A stretch of 64,000 bases of DNA from Halorussus salilacus (GTDB taxonomy: Archaea; Halobacteriota; Halobacteria; Halobacteriales; Haladaptataceae): positions 2,728,001 to 2,792,000 of the forward strand of contig NZ_CP099993.1 in assembly GCF_024138125.1 (NCBI RefSeq), written 5' to 3'. Below the pieces are notes generated by a model. That model was not told the origin of the DNA, made no database searches, and saw only the letters and a list, made by a program, of their open reading frames with translations. Of the stretch, positions 23,623 through 32,019 are shown in pieces. The translations under genes were made by a program, and so were the position numbers. How positions within the stretch are numbered: the first letter of the stretch is position 1; the number at the start of each line of letters is the position of its first letter.

Positions 23623-24414
23623 ATGACCGACGCAGTAGACCGCCTCGCGGTCGCCGAGCGCGCGGCGCGGGCCGGGGCCGAAGTCGCCGCCGAGGGGTTC
23701 CGAAGCGGCATCGACGTGGAGACGAAGACGGGCAAGACCGACGTGGTCACCGAGGCCGACCGGGCGGCCCAGCGCCGGGTCATCGAGGTCGTCACCGAGG
23801 AGTACCCCGACGACGCCATCGTGGGCGAGGAGGAGGACGAACTCAAGGCGGTGCCCGACGAGGGCGACGCGTGGATAATCGACCCCATCGACGGGACGAA
23901 CAACTACGTCCGGGACGTTCCGGTCTGGACGACCAGCGTCGCGGCGGTCCGGGACGGCGACCCGGTCGCGGCGGTCAACGACTGTCCCGCGCTCGGCGAC
24001 CGGTTCGTGGCGGGACCGGAGGGCACCCGCCTGAACGGCGAGTCGGTCTCGGTCAGCGACCGGACCGACCCCGAGGCGTTCGCGGTCGCGCCGACCATCT
24101 GGTGGGACTTCGACCACCGCGAGGAGTACGCCGCTGTCTGCCGGGAGATCGTCGAGCGGTTCGGCGACATGCGCCGGTTCGGGTGCGCGCAGGTCACCCT
24201 CGGGATGGTGGCCGCGGGGTCGCTCGAAGGCACCGTGACCGACGTCGTCCCGAACCCGTGGGACACCGTCGCGGGGGTCTACATGGTCCGGCAGGCGGGC
24301 GGCGTGGTGACCGACCTCGACGGGAATCCGTGGCGACACGACAGCGAGGGACTCGTCGCCTCCAACGGCGAGGCCCACGACGAACTGCTGGCGGCGGTTC
24401 GGGACGTCGCGTAG
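23623..24414 (+). CDS. inositol monophosphatase-family phosphatase
   Basis: A 263-residue Mg-dependent phosphatase. Metal-site motifs: VGEEEDE (about 67-73), DPIDGTNNYV (87-96) and NPWDTVAGVYMVRQAGG near the end. The family includes inositol monophosphatase, archaeal fructose-1,6-bisphosphatase and PAP phosphatase; which one cannot be decided here. The N-terminal ETKTGKTDVVTEAD is typical. ATG 23623 was chosen from homology. It lies downstream of, and oriented away from, the tRNA-Leu gene. Confidence 0.88.
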   Translation: MTDAVDRLAVAERAARAGAEVAAEGFRSGIDVETKTGKTDVVTEADRAAQRRVIEVVTEEYPDDAIVGEEEDELKAVPDEGDAWIIDPIDGTNNYVRDVPVWTTSVAAVRDGDPVAAVNDCPALGDRFVAGPEGTRLNGESVSVSDRTDPEAFAVAPTIWWDFDHREEYAAVCREIVERFGDMRRFGCAQVTLGMVAAGSLEGTVTDVVPNPWDTVAGVYMVRQAGGVVTDLDGNPWRHDSEGLVASNGEAHDELLAAVRDVA

Positions 24415-24453
24415 TCGATTGGAAACCACCGTCACACTCGAAGTGAATTCTAA

Positions 24454-24463
24454 GGATATATAG
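24454..24463 (+). promoter_or_regulatory. TATA box of the Lrp-family gene
   Basis: GATATATAGG, centred about 28 bases before the ATG at 24487. This is the best TATA match in the window and implies a leaderless mRNA. An A-rich flank extends on either side in an otherwise GC-rich region. Confidence 0.7.
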
Positions 24464-24486
24464 GATGAAAGAATTTGATGTTAGGT

Positions 24487-24948
24487 ATGGAACTCGATGA
24501 TACCGACCGAGAAATCCTCGAAGCCCTCCAAGAGAACGCGAGAACGCCGTTCAGCGAGATCGCGCGACGAATCGACATGTCGAGCGCGACCGTCCACGAC
24601 CGCGTCAACCGGATGGAGGAAGCGGGCGTCATCCAAGGCTATCACGCGAAGGTCGACCCGAAGGCGCTCGACTTCGGTATCTCTGCGGTCGTCGGCCTCC
24701 AAGTCGAGCAGGGCCAGGAACAGGAGACCCTCGGACGCCTCGAAGACATCGACGGCGTGCAGACGGTCCACCTCACGACCGGGTCGTGGGACGTGCTGAT
24801 GCGGGTGTTCGCCGAGGACGCCGACGAACTCCGCGAGCTCATGTTCGAGCACATCGCCCAGATGGACGGGTTCGCCCGGTCGCAGACGATGGTCATCCTC
24901 GGGACGCCCTACGAGGCCGAGGAACTCCCCGTCGAACTGGAGGCGTGA
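24487..24948 (+). CDS. Lrp/AsnC-family regulator (short feast/famine type)
   Basis: A 153-residue protein: HTH at about 4-55 (LDDTDREILEALQENARTPFSEIARRIDMSSATVHDRVNRMEEAGVIQGY) and a RAM domain with GVQTVHLTTGSWDVLMRVFAEDADEL at about 80-130. It resembles one-component haloarchaeal amino-acid responsive regulators, but its ligand is unknown. The start is fixed by the TATA box 28 bases upstream, which places ATG 24487 rather than 24475 at the transcription start. Confidence 0.92.
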   Translation: MELDDTDREILEALQENARTPFSEIARRIDMSSATVHDRVNRMEEAGVIQGYHAKVDPKALDFGISAVVGLQVEQGQEQETLGRLEDIDGVQTVHLTTGSWDVLMRVFAEDADELRELMFEHIAQMDGFARSQTMVILGTPYEAEELPVELEA

Positions 24949-25036
24949 CGCGCCGAGAGTCACGTCGAAACCACCCGCGGTGATGGCTACGGGTTCCGAC
25001 GGTGGCGAGAGGCGTCATCGCGAGTCGCACGTTCTC

Positions 25037-25065
25037 GGAGCCGAGTCGCCGAGCGACTCGGCTCC
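25037..25065. repeat. perfect 13-bp-arm hairpin
   Basis: Arms GGAGCCGAGTCGC and exact complement with the loop CGA. It lies between the Lrp gene and the DUF63 gene, where it could end the Lrp transcript. No T-run follows. Confidence 0.7.
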
Positions 25066-25126
25066 GGGGATGGACGGTCGGTCGGATACCGCAACGGTAA
25101 AACCGCCCGCTTCCGGGACGTAGAAC

Positions 25127-26257
25127 ATGGGCACGGTAACCGAGGAGATGGACCCCGAACGCCTCTGGGGCGGCACCGTCGCCGCATTGCTGGCCGCGCT
25201 GGTCGGCGGCGCGCTCGCGTTCCCCGAACTCGTCTACGACCGGTTCGTCTGGCAGTACTTCTGGGGGCCGGTCGTCGCCGACGCCCAGAGCGCGCAGTGT
25301 GCGGTCTACGCAGACGGGTCGACCACGTACCTCTACGACTCGGCCGCCTGTTCGGCCGCCTCCGGTCCGGTCGCGTACCCCGGCTACACGGTCGTCTCGG
25401 AGATCGGGTACGCGGTCACGCTCCTGCTCGCGCTCGTCGGCGTCGTGTTCCTCCTCCGGCGACTCGACATCGGTCAGGACAGGGGTCTGTTCTACGCGCT
25501 GTTCCCCTACATGCTGCTCGGGGGTGCCCTGCGCGTGGTCGAGGACGCCGGGGACGCGGTCCCGGCGGGCGTCGACCCCCTCGTCTCGTTCCCGTGGAAC
25601 ACGCTCATCATCAGCCCCATCATCTACTTCACGATGTTCGCGGTCACGCTGGTCGCGCTGGTGGGAAGCGTCAGGCTGGCCGACCGGGGGACGGTTTCGC
25701 GCTACGGCAGGCCCCTCGCGGGCGTCGGGGCCGCCCTGCTGGCGGCCACGCTCGGGTACCTCTCGGTGCTTGCGTTCACGACCGACTACGTCAGCTTCTA
25801 CCCCCAGATCACGGCGGTCGTTGTGGTGGCCTCGACCGCCCTGACCGCGGCGGTCTGGTGGGCCATCGAGCGGTACGCGCCCCACGTCAACCGCGGGACA
25901 GAACGGATGGGACTGGTCGTCCTCTGGGCCCACTCGGTCGACGGCGTGGCGAACGTGGTCGGCATCGACTGGGCGACCGAACTCGGCCTGCCCGCCGACC
26001 TCGTCCCCAAGCATCCGGTCAACCGCGCGCTCATCCAGGTCGGCGAGCAGTTCCCCGAGACCGTCCAGCACTTCCTCGGGACGGCGTGGCCGTTCCTCGT
26101 GGTCAAAATCGTCGCCGCGGTGTTCGTGGTCTGGGTGTTCGACGAGCAGATATTCGAGGAGAGCCCGCGCTACGCCATCCTGCTCCTGATCGCCATCGTC
26201 GCGGTCGGGCTCGGTCCCGGTTCGCGGGACATGCTCCGGGCGACGTTCGGCGTGTAG
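25127..26257 (+). CDS. DUF63 family multi-pass membrane protein
   Basis: A 376-residue archaeal membrane protein with about nine hydrophobic segments. One N-terminal segment ([16 protein letters not shown]) is followed by an extracellular-looking loop with two Cys ([15 protein letters not shown]). Then come many helices and the DUF63-typical [36 protein letters not shown] and [18 protein letters not shown]. No transport or enzyme motif is known for the family. Start ATG 25127; monocistronic. Confidence 0.9.
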   Translation: MGTVTEEMDPERLWGGTVAALLAALVGGALAFPELVYDRFVWQYFWGPVVADAQSAQCAVYADGSTTYLYDSAACSAASGPVAYPGYTVVSEIGYAVTLLLALVGVVFLLRRLDIGQDRGLFYALFPYMLLGGALRVVEDAGDAVPAGVDPLVSFPWNTLIISPIIYFTMFAVTLVALVGSVRLADRGTVSRYGRPLAGVGAALLAATLGYLSVLAFTTDYVSFYPQITAVVVVASTALTAAVWWAIERYAPHVNRGTERMGLVVLWAHSVDGVANVVGIDWATELGLPADLVPKHPVNRALIQVGEQFPETVQHFLGTAWPFLVVKIVAAVFVVWVFDEQIFEESPRYAILLLIAIVAVGLGPGSRDMLRATFGV

Positions 26258-26271
26258 GTGGGCGGGTCGGT

Positions 26272-26442
26272 TCAGGTTTCCAAGCGGTTCAGCGTCGTCT
26301 CCGGGAAGTATCGACCGCCGCAGTCCGAACACTCCGCGACCTCTATCGTGCCCTCGTCGAACCCCAGCGAGTCGGCCACGATTTCGGCCCGGGTCAGCGA
26401 CGACCCGCAGGTCGCACAGTCGAGTTCGTACTCGGTCGTCAC
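26272..26442 (-). CDS. small two-CxxC zinc-finger protein
   Basis: A 56-residue protein with CATCGSSL and CSDCGGRYFPE, one likely zinc site. The start is set at GTG 26442 (VTTEYELDCATCG) because an AT-rich box (TTATTTATC, about 26468-26476) lies about 30 bases upstream and fits a leaderless transcript. The longer frame from 26493 would translate the promoter. No function known. Tail-to-tail with DUF63 (14-base gap). Confidence 0.7.
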   Translation of the reverse strand: MTTEYELDCATCGSSLTRAEIVADSLGFDEGTIEVAECSDCGGRYFPETTLNRLET

Positions 26443-26629
26443 GGTCGGTCCCTCCCCGAGACTGAAATGATAAATAATGCCATACGCTAACACGTAGGAC
26501 GGGCGGCGTCATAAAACTCCGGATTGGTCAGCCGACGCGAACGCCCGAGGCGTTGGTCGACTGTCGGCCAGCGCGAGGGACCCCGGTTCGACCCCGCCGC
26601 CGGACCGGACTAACCGTACCGTTTGCGAA

Positions 26630-28408
26630 TCAGGGGTACGGATGGAGCTCGCGGTCCGGACGGAACTCGAAGCCCAGTTCGGCCGGGACGGTCCGGGCGC
26701 GCTCGCCGAAGTAGGCGGTCCCGGTGAAAAGCGGCTGGGCGTCGGGGACGAGGACCCGGACCGCCTCGAACCCCAGCGAAGCGACGTCGCGGGTCGTCAG
26801 TCGCGCGGCGAACGCAGACAGGTCGGCGTCGGCGAGGCGGTCGAGGACGGCGTCGAGTTCGGCCGTCCCCTCCGGGACCTCGGCGGGGCCGACGCTGTCG
26901 CTCGGGACCGTCGTCTCGACCGAGACGAACTCCCGGGCCGATTCGGGGAATCCGGCGTACCGGCCGATGGCCCCGTCCGAATCGGCGGCGTCCTCCCGGC
27001 CCATCGACCGGAGCTCCATCCAGTTCTGGAGGGCCTCGGCCAGCGCCGACTCCGCCGCGGCGTCGGGGTCGAGGTCGGCGTCGGAGCCGACCGCGAACGC
27101 GGGCCACTCCTCGCGGTCGCGGTGGACCGCGACCGCGACCACCGGTACGTCCACGTCCTGCGTGACCAACATCGCCGTCACGTCCAGATTCTCCGCGCGC
27201 GCACGCCGCGAGAGGGTCTCGAACCGCTCGCTGTCGACCGACAGCCCAAGCGGTTCGAACGTCGAGTACCACGCCAGCATGGTGGCGTCGCGCTCGACCG
27301 CCTCGTAGAGCCCCGACAGCAGCGCCTCGACCGTCGAGTTCCCGAGGCCGAGACCGGTCGTAATCGAGGGCCTGTGTCGGACCTCCGGCGGCGGGAAGTG
27401 GACGAACTCCGCGGGGAGGTCGACGGAGTCGCCGGTCGCGAGGTCCGCACCCCGGACCCACGCCACCGCCTCGTCGGGAGCGGGGGCGGCCCAGTCACCG
27501 GACTGGGCCGCCCCCGCGTCCCCGGGCCGGACGAATTCGGCGGGCGCGACTGCCGAGTCGACGTCGGCGGGTCGCGCGACTCGGAACTCCGACTCGCGGT
27601 AGACGCCCGCCGCGTAGCGTTCGAGCGCCTCGCCGAGCGCCTTCATCAGCCCCTCGTTCCAGTCGGCCGCCACGCCCGCGGCCTGCTCGGCCGCCCGCGC
27701 GTCGCTGAATCCGGTCGTGTCGGCCAGTTCCGCGAGGTAGTACGGCGCGGGGAACGACTCGGCCTCGCCTATCGACGAGACGAGGCCCACGCGGTCGTCG
27801 ACCGCGCGCTCGGCCCGGGCGAGCGACTCCTCGAGGGTCGATTCGGCGTGGTCGCGCGCGAGCGTCCGGTCGCGCGCGTCGCCGCAGACCCCGCAGTCGG
27901 GCACCGGCAGGACCCGGCGCTCGGCGTGGGGAACCTCGATCACGCCGCCCAGAATCGCCGACTCGCCCCCCGACAGCAGCGTCGCGGCCTCGCGGCCCGC
28001 GAGCGCGCCCGCCAAGCGGGCGGTCGGGGCGTCGGTTCCGGGGGTCGCTTCGTCCCCGTCTCCGTCGTCGGCATCGCTTCCGTCGTCCAGATTCGCCTCG
28101 ACCCGCGTCCGCAGGCACTCGTAGCACGCGGTCGCGGGCGCGAACCCCGAGACGGCGGCCTCGACCTCGGGGAGCGGGCGGCCGCCGACCCCGCCCAGCT
28201 CGACGGCGAGCCACGGCGTCTCTCCCTCGCGGGCCGCGCTGTTCGCGCGCTCGAACGTCTCCGCGCCCGCGTCGTCCACGACGACGCCGAGGTCGACGCC
28301 CGCGAACTCGCGGGCGTCGACCTCGGCGGTTTCGGCGTCGGCGAGCGCCGCGGTCGCGGCCTCGACCGCGACCCCCGCGCCCGCGATTCCGACGGTCGGT
28401 GTGCTCAT
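26630..28408 (-). CDS. YcaO-domain protein fused to an N-terminal ThiF/ocin-like domain (TOMM cyclodehydratase-like)
   Basis: A 592-residue protein. Residues 1-175 resemble the E1-like partner domain of thiazole/oxazole-modified microcin synthetases. It starts as a Rossmann-like STPTVGIAGAGVAVEAA and carries two CxxC pairs (C95/C98 in CYECLRTR; C172/C175 in CGVCGD), probably one zinc. The rest is YcaO: KALGEALERYAAG (Glu-rich ATP/Mg helix), TTGLGLGNSTVEALLSGLYEAVERDATMLAWY, and a C-terminus ending HPYP, near the proline tail of cyclodehydratases. Known YcaO proteins phosphorylate peptide backbones with ATP. No precursor peptide, dehydrogenase or transporter is adjacent. A 38-base palindrome (27480-27517) sits in the linker. 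Confidence 0.85.
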   Translation of the reverse strand: MSTPTVGIAGAGVAVEAATAALADAETAEVDAREFAGVDLGVVVDDAGAETFERANSAAREGETPWLAVELGGVGGRPLPEVEAAVSGFAPATACYECLRTRVEANLDDGSDADDGDGDEATPGTDAPTARLAGALAGREAATLLSGGESAILGGVIEVPHAERRVLPVPDCGVCGDARDRTLARDHAESTLEESLARAERAVDDRVGLVSSIGEAESFPAPYYLAELADTTGFSDARAAEQAAGVAADWNEGLMKALGEALERYAAGVYRESEFRVARPADVDSAVAPAEFVRPGDAGAAQSGDWAAPAPDEAVAWVRGADLATGDSVDLPAEFVHFPPPEVRHRPSITTGLGLGNSTVEALLSGLYEAVERDATMLAWYSTFEPLGLSVDSERFETLSRRARAENLDVTAMLVTQDVDVPVVAVAVHRDREEWPAFAVGSDADLDPDAAAESALAEALQNWMELRSMGREDAADSDGAIGRYAGFPESAREFVSVETTVPSDSVGPAEVPEGTAELDAVLDRLADADLSAFAARLTTRDVASLGFEAVRVLVPDAQPLFTGTAYFGERARTVPAELGFEFRPDRELHPYP

Positions 28409-28516
28409 GGCTCGACCGACGGACCGGGACACGAAAAACGCGGTGCTATCGCTCGGGGGTCGGTGACCGGCGAGCGAAAACCCCGCTCGCCTCTCGGCGC
28501 GAAACGACGTTTTCCG

Positions 28517-29341
28517 TCAGTTCAGCATGCTCTGGGCGACGCCCGCGAGCTGGTCGGTCTCGGCGTTCTGGAGGTCCTCGTTGGCGAGCTTGAGGCGCAG
28601 ACGCGGACGACCCACGTCGATGGGGACCTTCTCGGTGCCGATGAGGCCCATGTCCTCGAGCTTGGTCTTCGTGCGCGAGAAGGTGGCCTTGCTCGCGATG
28701 CCGACGTCCTCGCCCCACTTGCTGATGTCGTACAGCAGGGCCTCGTTCTTGGCCGCGACGAGCAGGCTGATGGTGACCTCGTCGAGACCGTCGCCGTCTC
28801 CGCGGGCGGTCTCCATCGAGGAGAGCACCTCGTCGAAGTCCTGCTGGGCGTCGGCGCTGATCTCCTCGCCGAGCGTGTCGCGGACGCGCGAGATCGCGGG
28901 AGTGCGAAGCGAGAAGTCGCTGGTCTCCTCCCACTGCGCGGTGTAGGAGTCGTACGCCTCCGCGACGAACTCGTCGTCGTCGGCGGTGAGGCCGCCGACC
29001 TTGTCGTCGGCGGTCACCAGCGCGATGACGACCTCGTCGGTGACGATGAGCGAGTTGCTCGGCACCTCGTCGGTGGTGCGAAGCGACAGCGCGCCCTCGT
29101 CGATGAGGTCGGCGGCGTTGCTCGCGACGATGAAGTCCTCCATCACGTCCTTGAGCGTCCCCTCCTGTGCGAGCAGGCGGATGGTGGGCAGGTCGCCCTC
29201 GTACTCGGTGGCGACGCCAATGAGCTCTTCGATGGTGTCCTTCGATGGATTGACGACGAGCAGGGTCTCGGGCGCGCCGTCGACGACCGTCCGAAGGATT
29301 TCGGCTATTTCTTGATCGAGTAAATTCGATTCGGTCTCCAT
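28517..29341 (-). CDS. tbsP: TbsP (DUF5821) transcription regulator of sugar metabolism
   Basis: A 274-residue haloarchaeal regulator. The N-terminal alpha-beta domain (LLVVNPSKDTIEELIGV ... DLPTIRLLAQEGTLKDVMEDFIVASNAADLI) is followed by DGLDEVTISLLVAAKNEALLYDISKWGEDVGIASKATFSRTKTKLEDMGLI, a winged helix-turn-helix, and KVPIDVGRPRLRLKL. This is the highly conserved TbsP family. TbsP has been reported in Haloferax to act with TrmB on glycolytic/gluconeogenic genes; targets here are unknown. An AT-rich region (29342-29400) holds its promoter. Confidence 0.87.
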   Translation of the reverse strand: METESNLLDQEIAEILRTVVDGAPETLLVVNPSKDTIEELIGVATEYEGDLPTIRLLAQEGTLKDVMEDFIVASNAADLIDEGALSLRTTDEVPSNSLIVTDEVVIALVTADDKVGGLTADDDEFVAEAYDSYTAQWEETSDFSLRTPAISRVRDTLGEEISADAQQDFDEVLSSMETARGDGDGLDEVTISLLVAAKNEALLYDISKWGEDVGIASKATFSRTKTKLEDMGLIGTEKVPIDVGRPRLRLKLANEDLQNAETDQLAGVAQSMLN

Positions 29342-29659
29342 ATACCCACAAACGCGTTTACCCTACTTAATTTTAACGTTAGTAACAGGGGGAAATCACG
29401 GATTATACGAGGAAGTCGGAGGTAGGTTTTACATCCCTAATCTCGTCGTCGGCCCGACCGTTCACACCCGATAGCAGTATCGAGACCGATATCCGATATT
29501 CGAAAATTTCGTTGAGGAGTGGAATACCTTCGAACGAGCGCGGATTTTACTCGCAAATATGTAGTTTCAACGGCGTATTTCCGGAGTTATTGCGTTCCTA
29601 CTAAAACGTGAAAGATACGAAACAATCAAATGGTGGGACCCTGTAACACGGGATACGCC
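29342..29659. other. AT-richer intergenic region without a convincing gene
   Basis: About 320 bases of lower GC than the surroundings, with many TA steps (ATATCCGATATTCGAAAATTTC near 29490-29511 and AAATATGTAG near 29555). It contains promoters for tbsP and probably for the 44-residue ORF. No stable ORF or repeat seen; a small RNA cannot be excluded. Confidence 0.5.
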
Positions 29660-29794
29660 ATGCGAGGCAAAATCCGACAATGGTTCGTTGACAGACCGCG
29701 AGCGATGGATGCGGCCTACGCAGTGATGCTGGGAACTACGTATCTGTGGGAAGTCGGTATTCAGGACTCTGCAGGCGGTTCTACAGGGCCGTAG
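29660..29794 (+). CDS. 44-residue putative membrane-associated micro-protein
   Basis: The ORF starts MRGKIRQWFVDRPRAMDAAY and continues AVMLGTTYLWEVGIQDSAGG. A basic amphipathic start is followed by a short hydrophobic segment, as in small haloarchaeal inner-membrane peptides. It starts with ATG after a TA-rich region, ends 8 bases before the convergent CHAT gene stop, and its codon bias is not decisive. Family unknown; could be chance. Confidence 0.45.
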   Translation: MRGKIRQWFVDRPRAMDAAYAVMLGTTYLWEVGIQDSAGGSTGP

Positions 29795-29802
29795 TCCGGC
29801 GG

Positions 29803-31917
29803 TTAGCTTTCAAGTATTTTCGATAGCTCATTCGACCAGTAGAGATCACCATCGTAGACGAAGGGGGCCTTTGCTCGGTCGAGGAACGAACGGAGCTCCG
29901 AACGGTTGAGTGTGAAGTTCATGTCCTTTCCGTGGAGGTACATCTCCTCACCGTCGTCGTCAGGTAAGTAAATCTGATACCCACCACCAATGCTCCGCGG
30001 AGTCGTCTGAGTGAACTGAACATCAAAGGCTCCATCGGCCTCCTCTATCGTCCCGGAAGTTGGGTATCGGTTGTCACTCTGGGTCAGAACGTACGTTCCA
30101 TCCCCGACGACCGCGTAGTCCTTGCCCATCATGATCCGCCGCCGGGCGAGCTGGAGGGCACGCTGGATGCTGAATCCGTGGATGAGCAGGCGGGCGAACG
30201 CCACGCCGACCTTCGCGGCCTGCTTGTTCAGGACCTTCGTGAACGTGACCGCGCCCGCGGCGCTTCCCTTCCTGACGAGGTCGCGTCCCTCGTAGTAGGA
30301 GCCACACGCGTTGAGGAAGAACGTCTGGACGTTGCTCTCCGCGATGTCCTCGACCGCGAGGTGGCCGTTCCGACACCGGAGTCCGTCCTCCTCGCAGTGG
30401 CCGATGTAGTGGACGAAGTCGTGGGCCGACTCCAGCACGTCGGCGAGTTCCCGCTTCGAGAGGTGCTCGTGAACGGTCACGTCGATGGGGAGGTCCTCGG
30501 CGCGCTCCTGATAGATGTCGGCGACGGTGTCGTGTTCGTCGACCATCTCGTCGTCGTTGAGGACGACCGTCACGTCGATGTCGCCCTCGCCCTGGTCGAT
30601 GTACTTGAAGCGGTTCTCGTAGGCCTCGGGGACCGCCTTGAACACGTCGATGGGGACGCCATCGGCGAGCCAGCCGTTTATCTGGCCCTCGTGGAGGACG
30701 GGGTCGCGCCGGTCGACCGACCTGACCGTCCCGGCCCCCGCTCGGTATCCGGCTCCCGCGACGGCGGCCGCCTGCTGTGGATGGGCCGTCGGGTCGCCCG
30801 CCCGGTAGAAGTCGTCGATGGACTTGTTCAGGAGTTCTTCTTTCTCCAGTTCGGTGGATTCGGGGAGGTAGACGAGGCTGAGGTTGTTGAGGAAGTACGG
30901 CAGCGAGGTGGCGCTGTCGGCGACCGGTTCGACGTGCATGGCGAGGTGCCACTCGGGCAGGTCCTCGTCGATGCGCTCGTACCGGGCGTCGAGATACGTC
31001 GCCAACTGCTTGGCCGGGGTCGAGTGGTACGTCTCCTCGGCGTCGAGGTCGAGTCGGTCGAGCAGGTCCAACTCCGCGAGGTCCCAGCTGTACTCGCCCG
31101 CGTTCCGGACGAGGCAGTCGAGGAAGAACACCCGCCGGAGGGTGTCGGCGACCTCGTGCTGGAACCCGGGCAACGGGGTGAACCGGTGTTCGACTCCGGC
31201 CTCGGGCGCGCGGAGGACGGGGAACTGCCGGTCTTCGACCCGGAGTTCGGCCTGCAGGTAGTAGGCCAGGGGCGCGGCGACGAACACGTACTCGAAGTCG
31301 TCCGGGACGGCCAGCTCGATTCCTACGTCGGCCCGCGATTCGACTACGTGGTCGGGAATCTCGGTTCGGCCGCCGAGTTCGAGCCGCGGCGGATGACCGC
31401 GCAGGTTCGGATACGAACGGTCCGGACCGACCGTCTTGTGGGAGGCCGAGGCGTACGTCACCGCCGTCGCGACGCCCTCGGGCGTCGGCGGCACGGTGAT
31501 CGTGTCGACCGGTTCCTCGTAGTGGCTCCGGAACCCGAACGTCACCTGCGTTCGCCCGGGGAACGAGACGATGAGGTCGTTGTAGTCGTCGGTCTTCCGA
31601 ACCGTCGCGGGCCCGGAGAACTTCAGATACGTCTTGATGTTGAGATTGACGTCGAGGAGATACTCGTCGTCGGGGAGTTCGAGCGGTTCGCTATCGCCGC
31701 CGTGGGTGTGCTTTTCGTTGGACGTACCGCTGAACGCGAAGACCAGCGCCGCGGGGAGCCGAAGCTCGGAGGCGTAGCCCGACACCGTCGCGTCCAGCGG
31801 CCGGTCGATGTCGTGGCCCGCGTCGGCGGTCGACCAGCCGTCGGCGTCGATACACACCTCCGTCTTCGTGCGGTCGAACACCCGAAAGCCGGAATCCGTC
31901 TCCTCCCACTCTATCAT
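29803..31917 (-). CDS. CHAT (caspase-like) domain protein
   Basis: A 704-residue cytoplasmic protein whose last third looks like a CHAT cysteine protease. FVHYIGHCEED carries His503/His507 and FFLNACGSYYEGRDLVRKGSAAG carries Cys538, spaced as in caspase-like dyads (normally H-G-H ... N-A-C). The first 450 residues are mixed alpha-beta with no recognised repeats or nucleotide-binding motif and look like a sensor or recognition region. The start at ATG 31917 is chosen over an upstream TTG because a TATA box (AAAAATATAAAC, about 31949-31960) is 33 bases away. In bacteria CHAT proteins act in defence and programmed cleavage; here no partner protease substrate is adjacent. Confidence 0.75.
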   Translation of the reverse strand: MIEWEETDSGFRVFDRTKTEVCIDADGWSTADAGHDIDRPLDATVSGYASELRLPAALVFAFSGTSNEKHTHGGDSEPLELPDDEYLLDVNLNIKTYLKFSGPATVRKTDDYNDLIVSFPGRTQVTFGFRSHYEEPVDTITVPPTPEGVATAVTYASASHKTVGPDRSYPNLRGHPPRLELGGRTEIPDHVVESRADVGIELAVPDDFEYVFVAAPLAYYLQAELRVEDRQFPVLRAPEAGVEHRFTPLPGFQHEVADTLRRVFFLDCLVRNAGEYSWDLAELDLLDRLDLDAEETYHSTPAKQLATYLDARYERIDEDLPEWHLAMHVEPVADSATSLPYFLNNLSLVYLPESTELEKEELLNKSIDDFYRAGDPTAHPQQAAAVAGAGYRAGAGTVRSVDRRDPVLHEGQINGWLADGVPIDVFKAVPEAYENRFKYIDQGEGDIDVTVVLNDDEMVDEHDTVADIYQERAEDLPIDVTVHEHLSKRELADVLESAHDFVHYIGHCEEDGLRCRNGHLAVEDIAESNVQTFFLNACGSYYEGRDLVRKGSAAGAVTFTKVLNKQAAKVGVAFARLLIHGFSIQRALQLARRRIMMGKDYAVVGDGTYVLTQSDNRYPTSGTIEEADGAFDVQFTQTTPRSIGGGYQIYLPDDDGEEMYLHGKDMNFTLNRSELRSFLDRAKAPFVYDGDLYWSNELSKILES

Positions 31918-31948
31918 GTCGGCGTCAAACAACGTGTCTCACCCGGAG

Positions 31949-31997
31949 TTTATATTTTTGTCGCCCGCCGCAACGCCGCGAAAGGTAAGCTTATACT
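31949..31997. promoter_or_regulatory. divergent promoter region of CHAT gene and glyA
   Basis: The minus strand carries AAAAATATAAAC (31949-31960) for the CHAT gene. The plus strand carries AAGCTTATACTT (31987-31998) about 28 bases before the glyA ATG at 32020. Both place the start codon at or near the transcription start. Only about 30 bases separate the two boxes, so the genes may compete for factors. Confidence 0.6.
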
Positions 31998-32019
31998 TCG
32001 GGGCGCAGGGATTTCTCCC

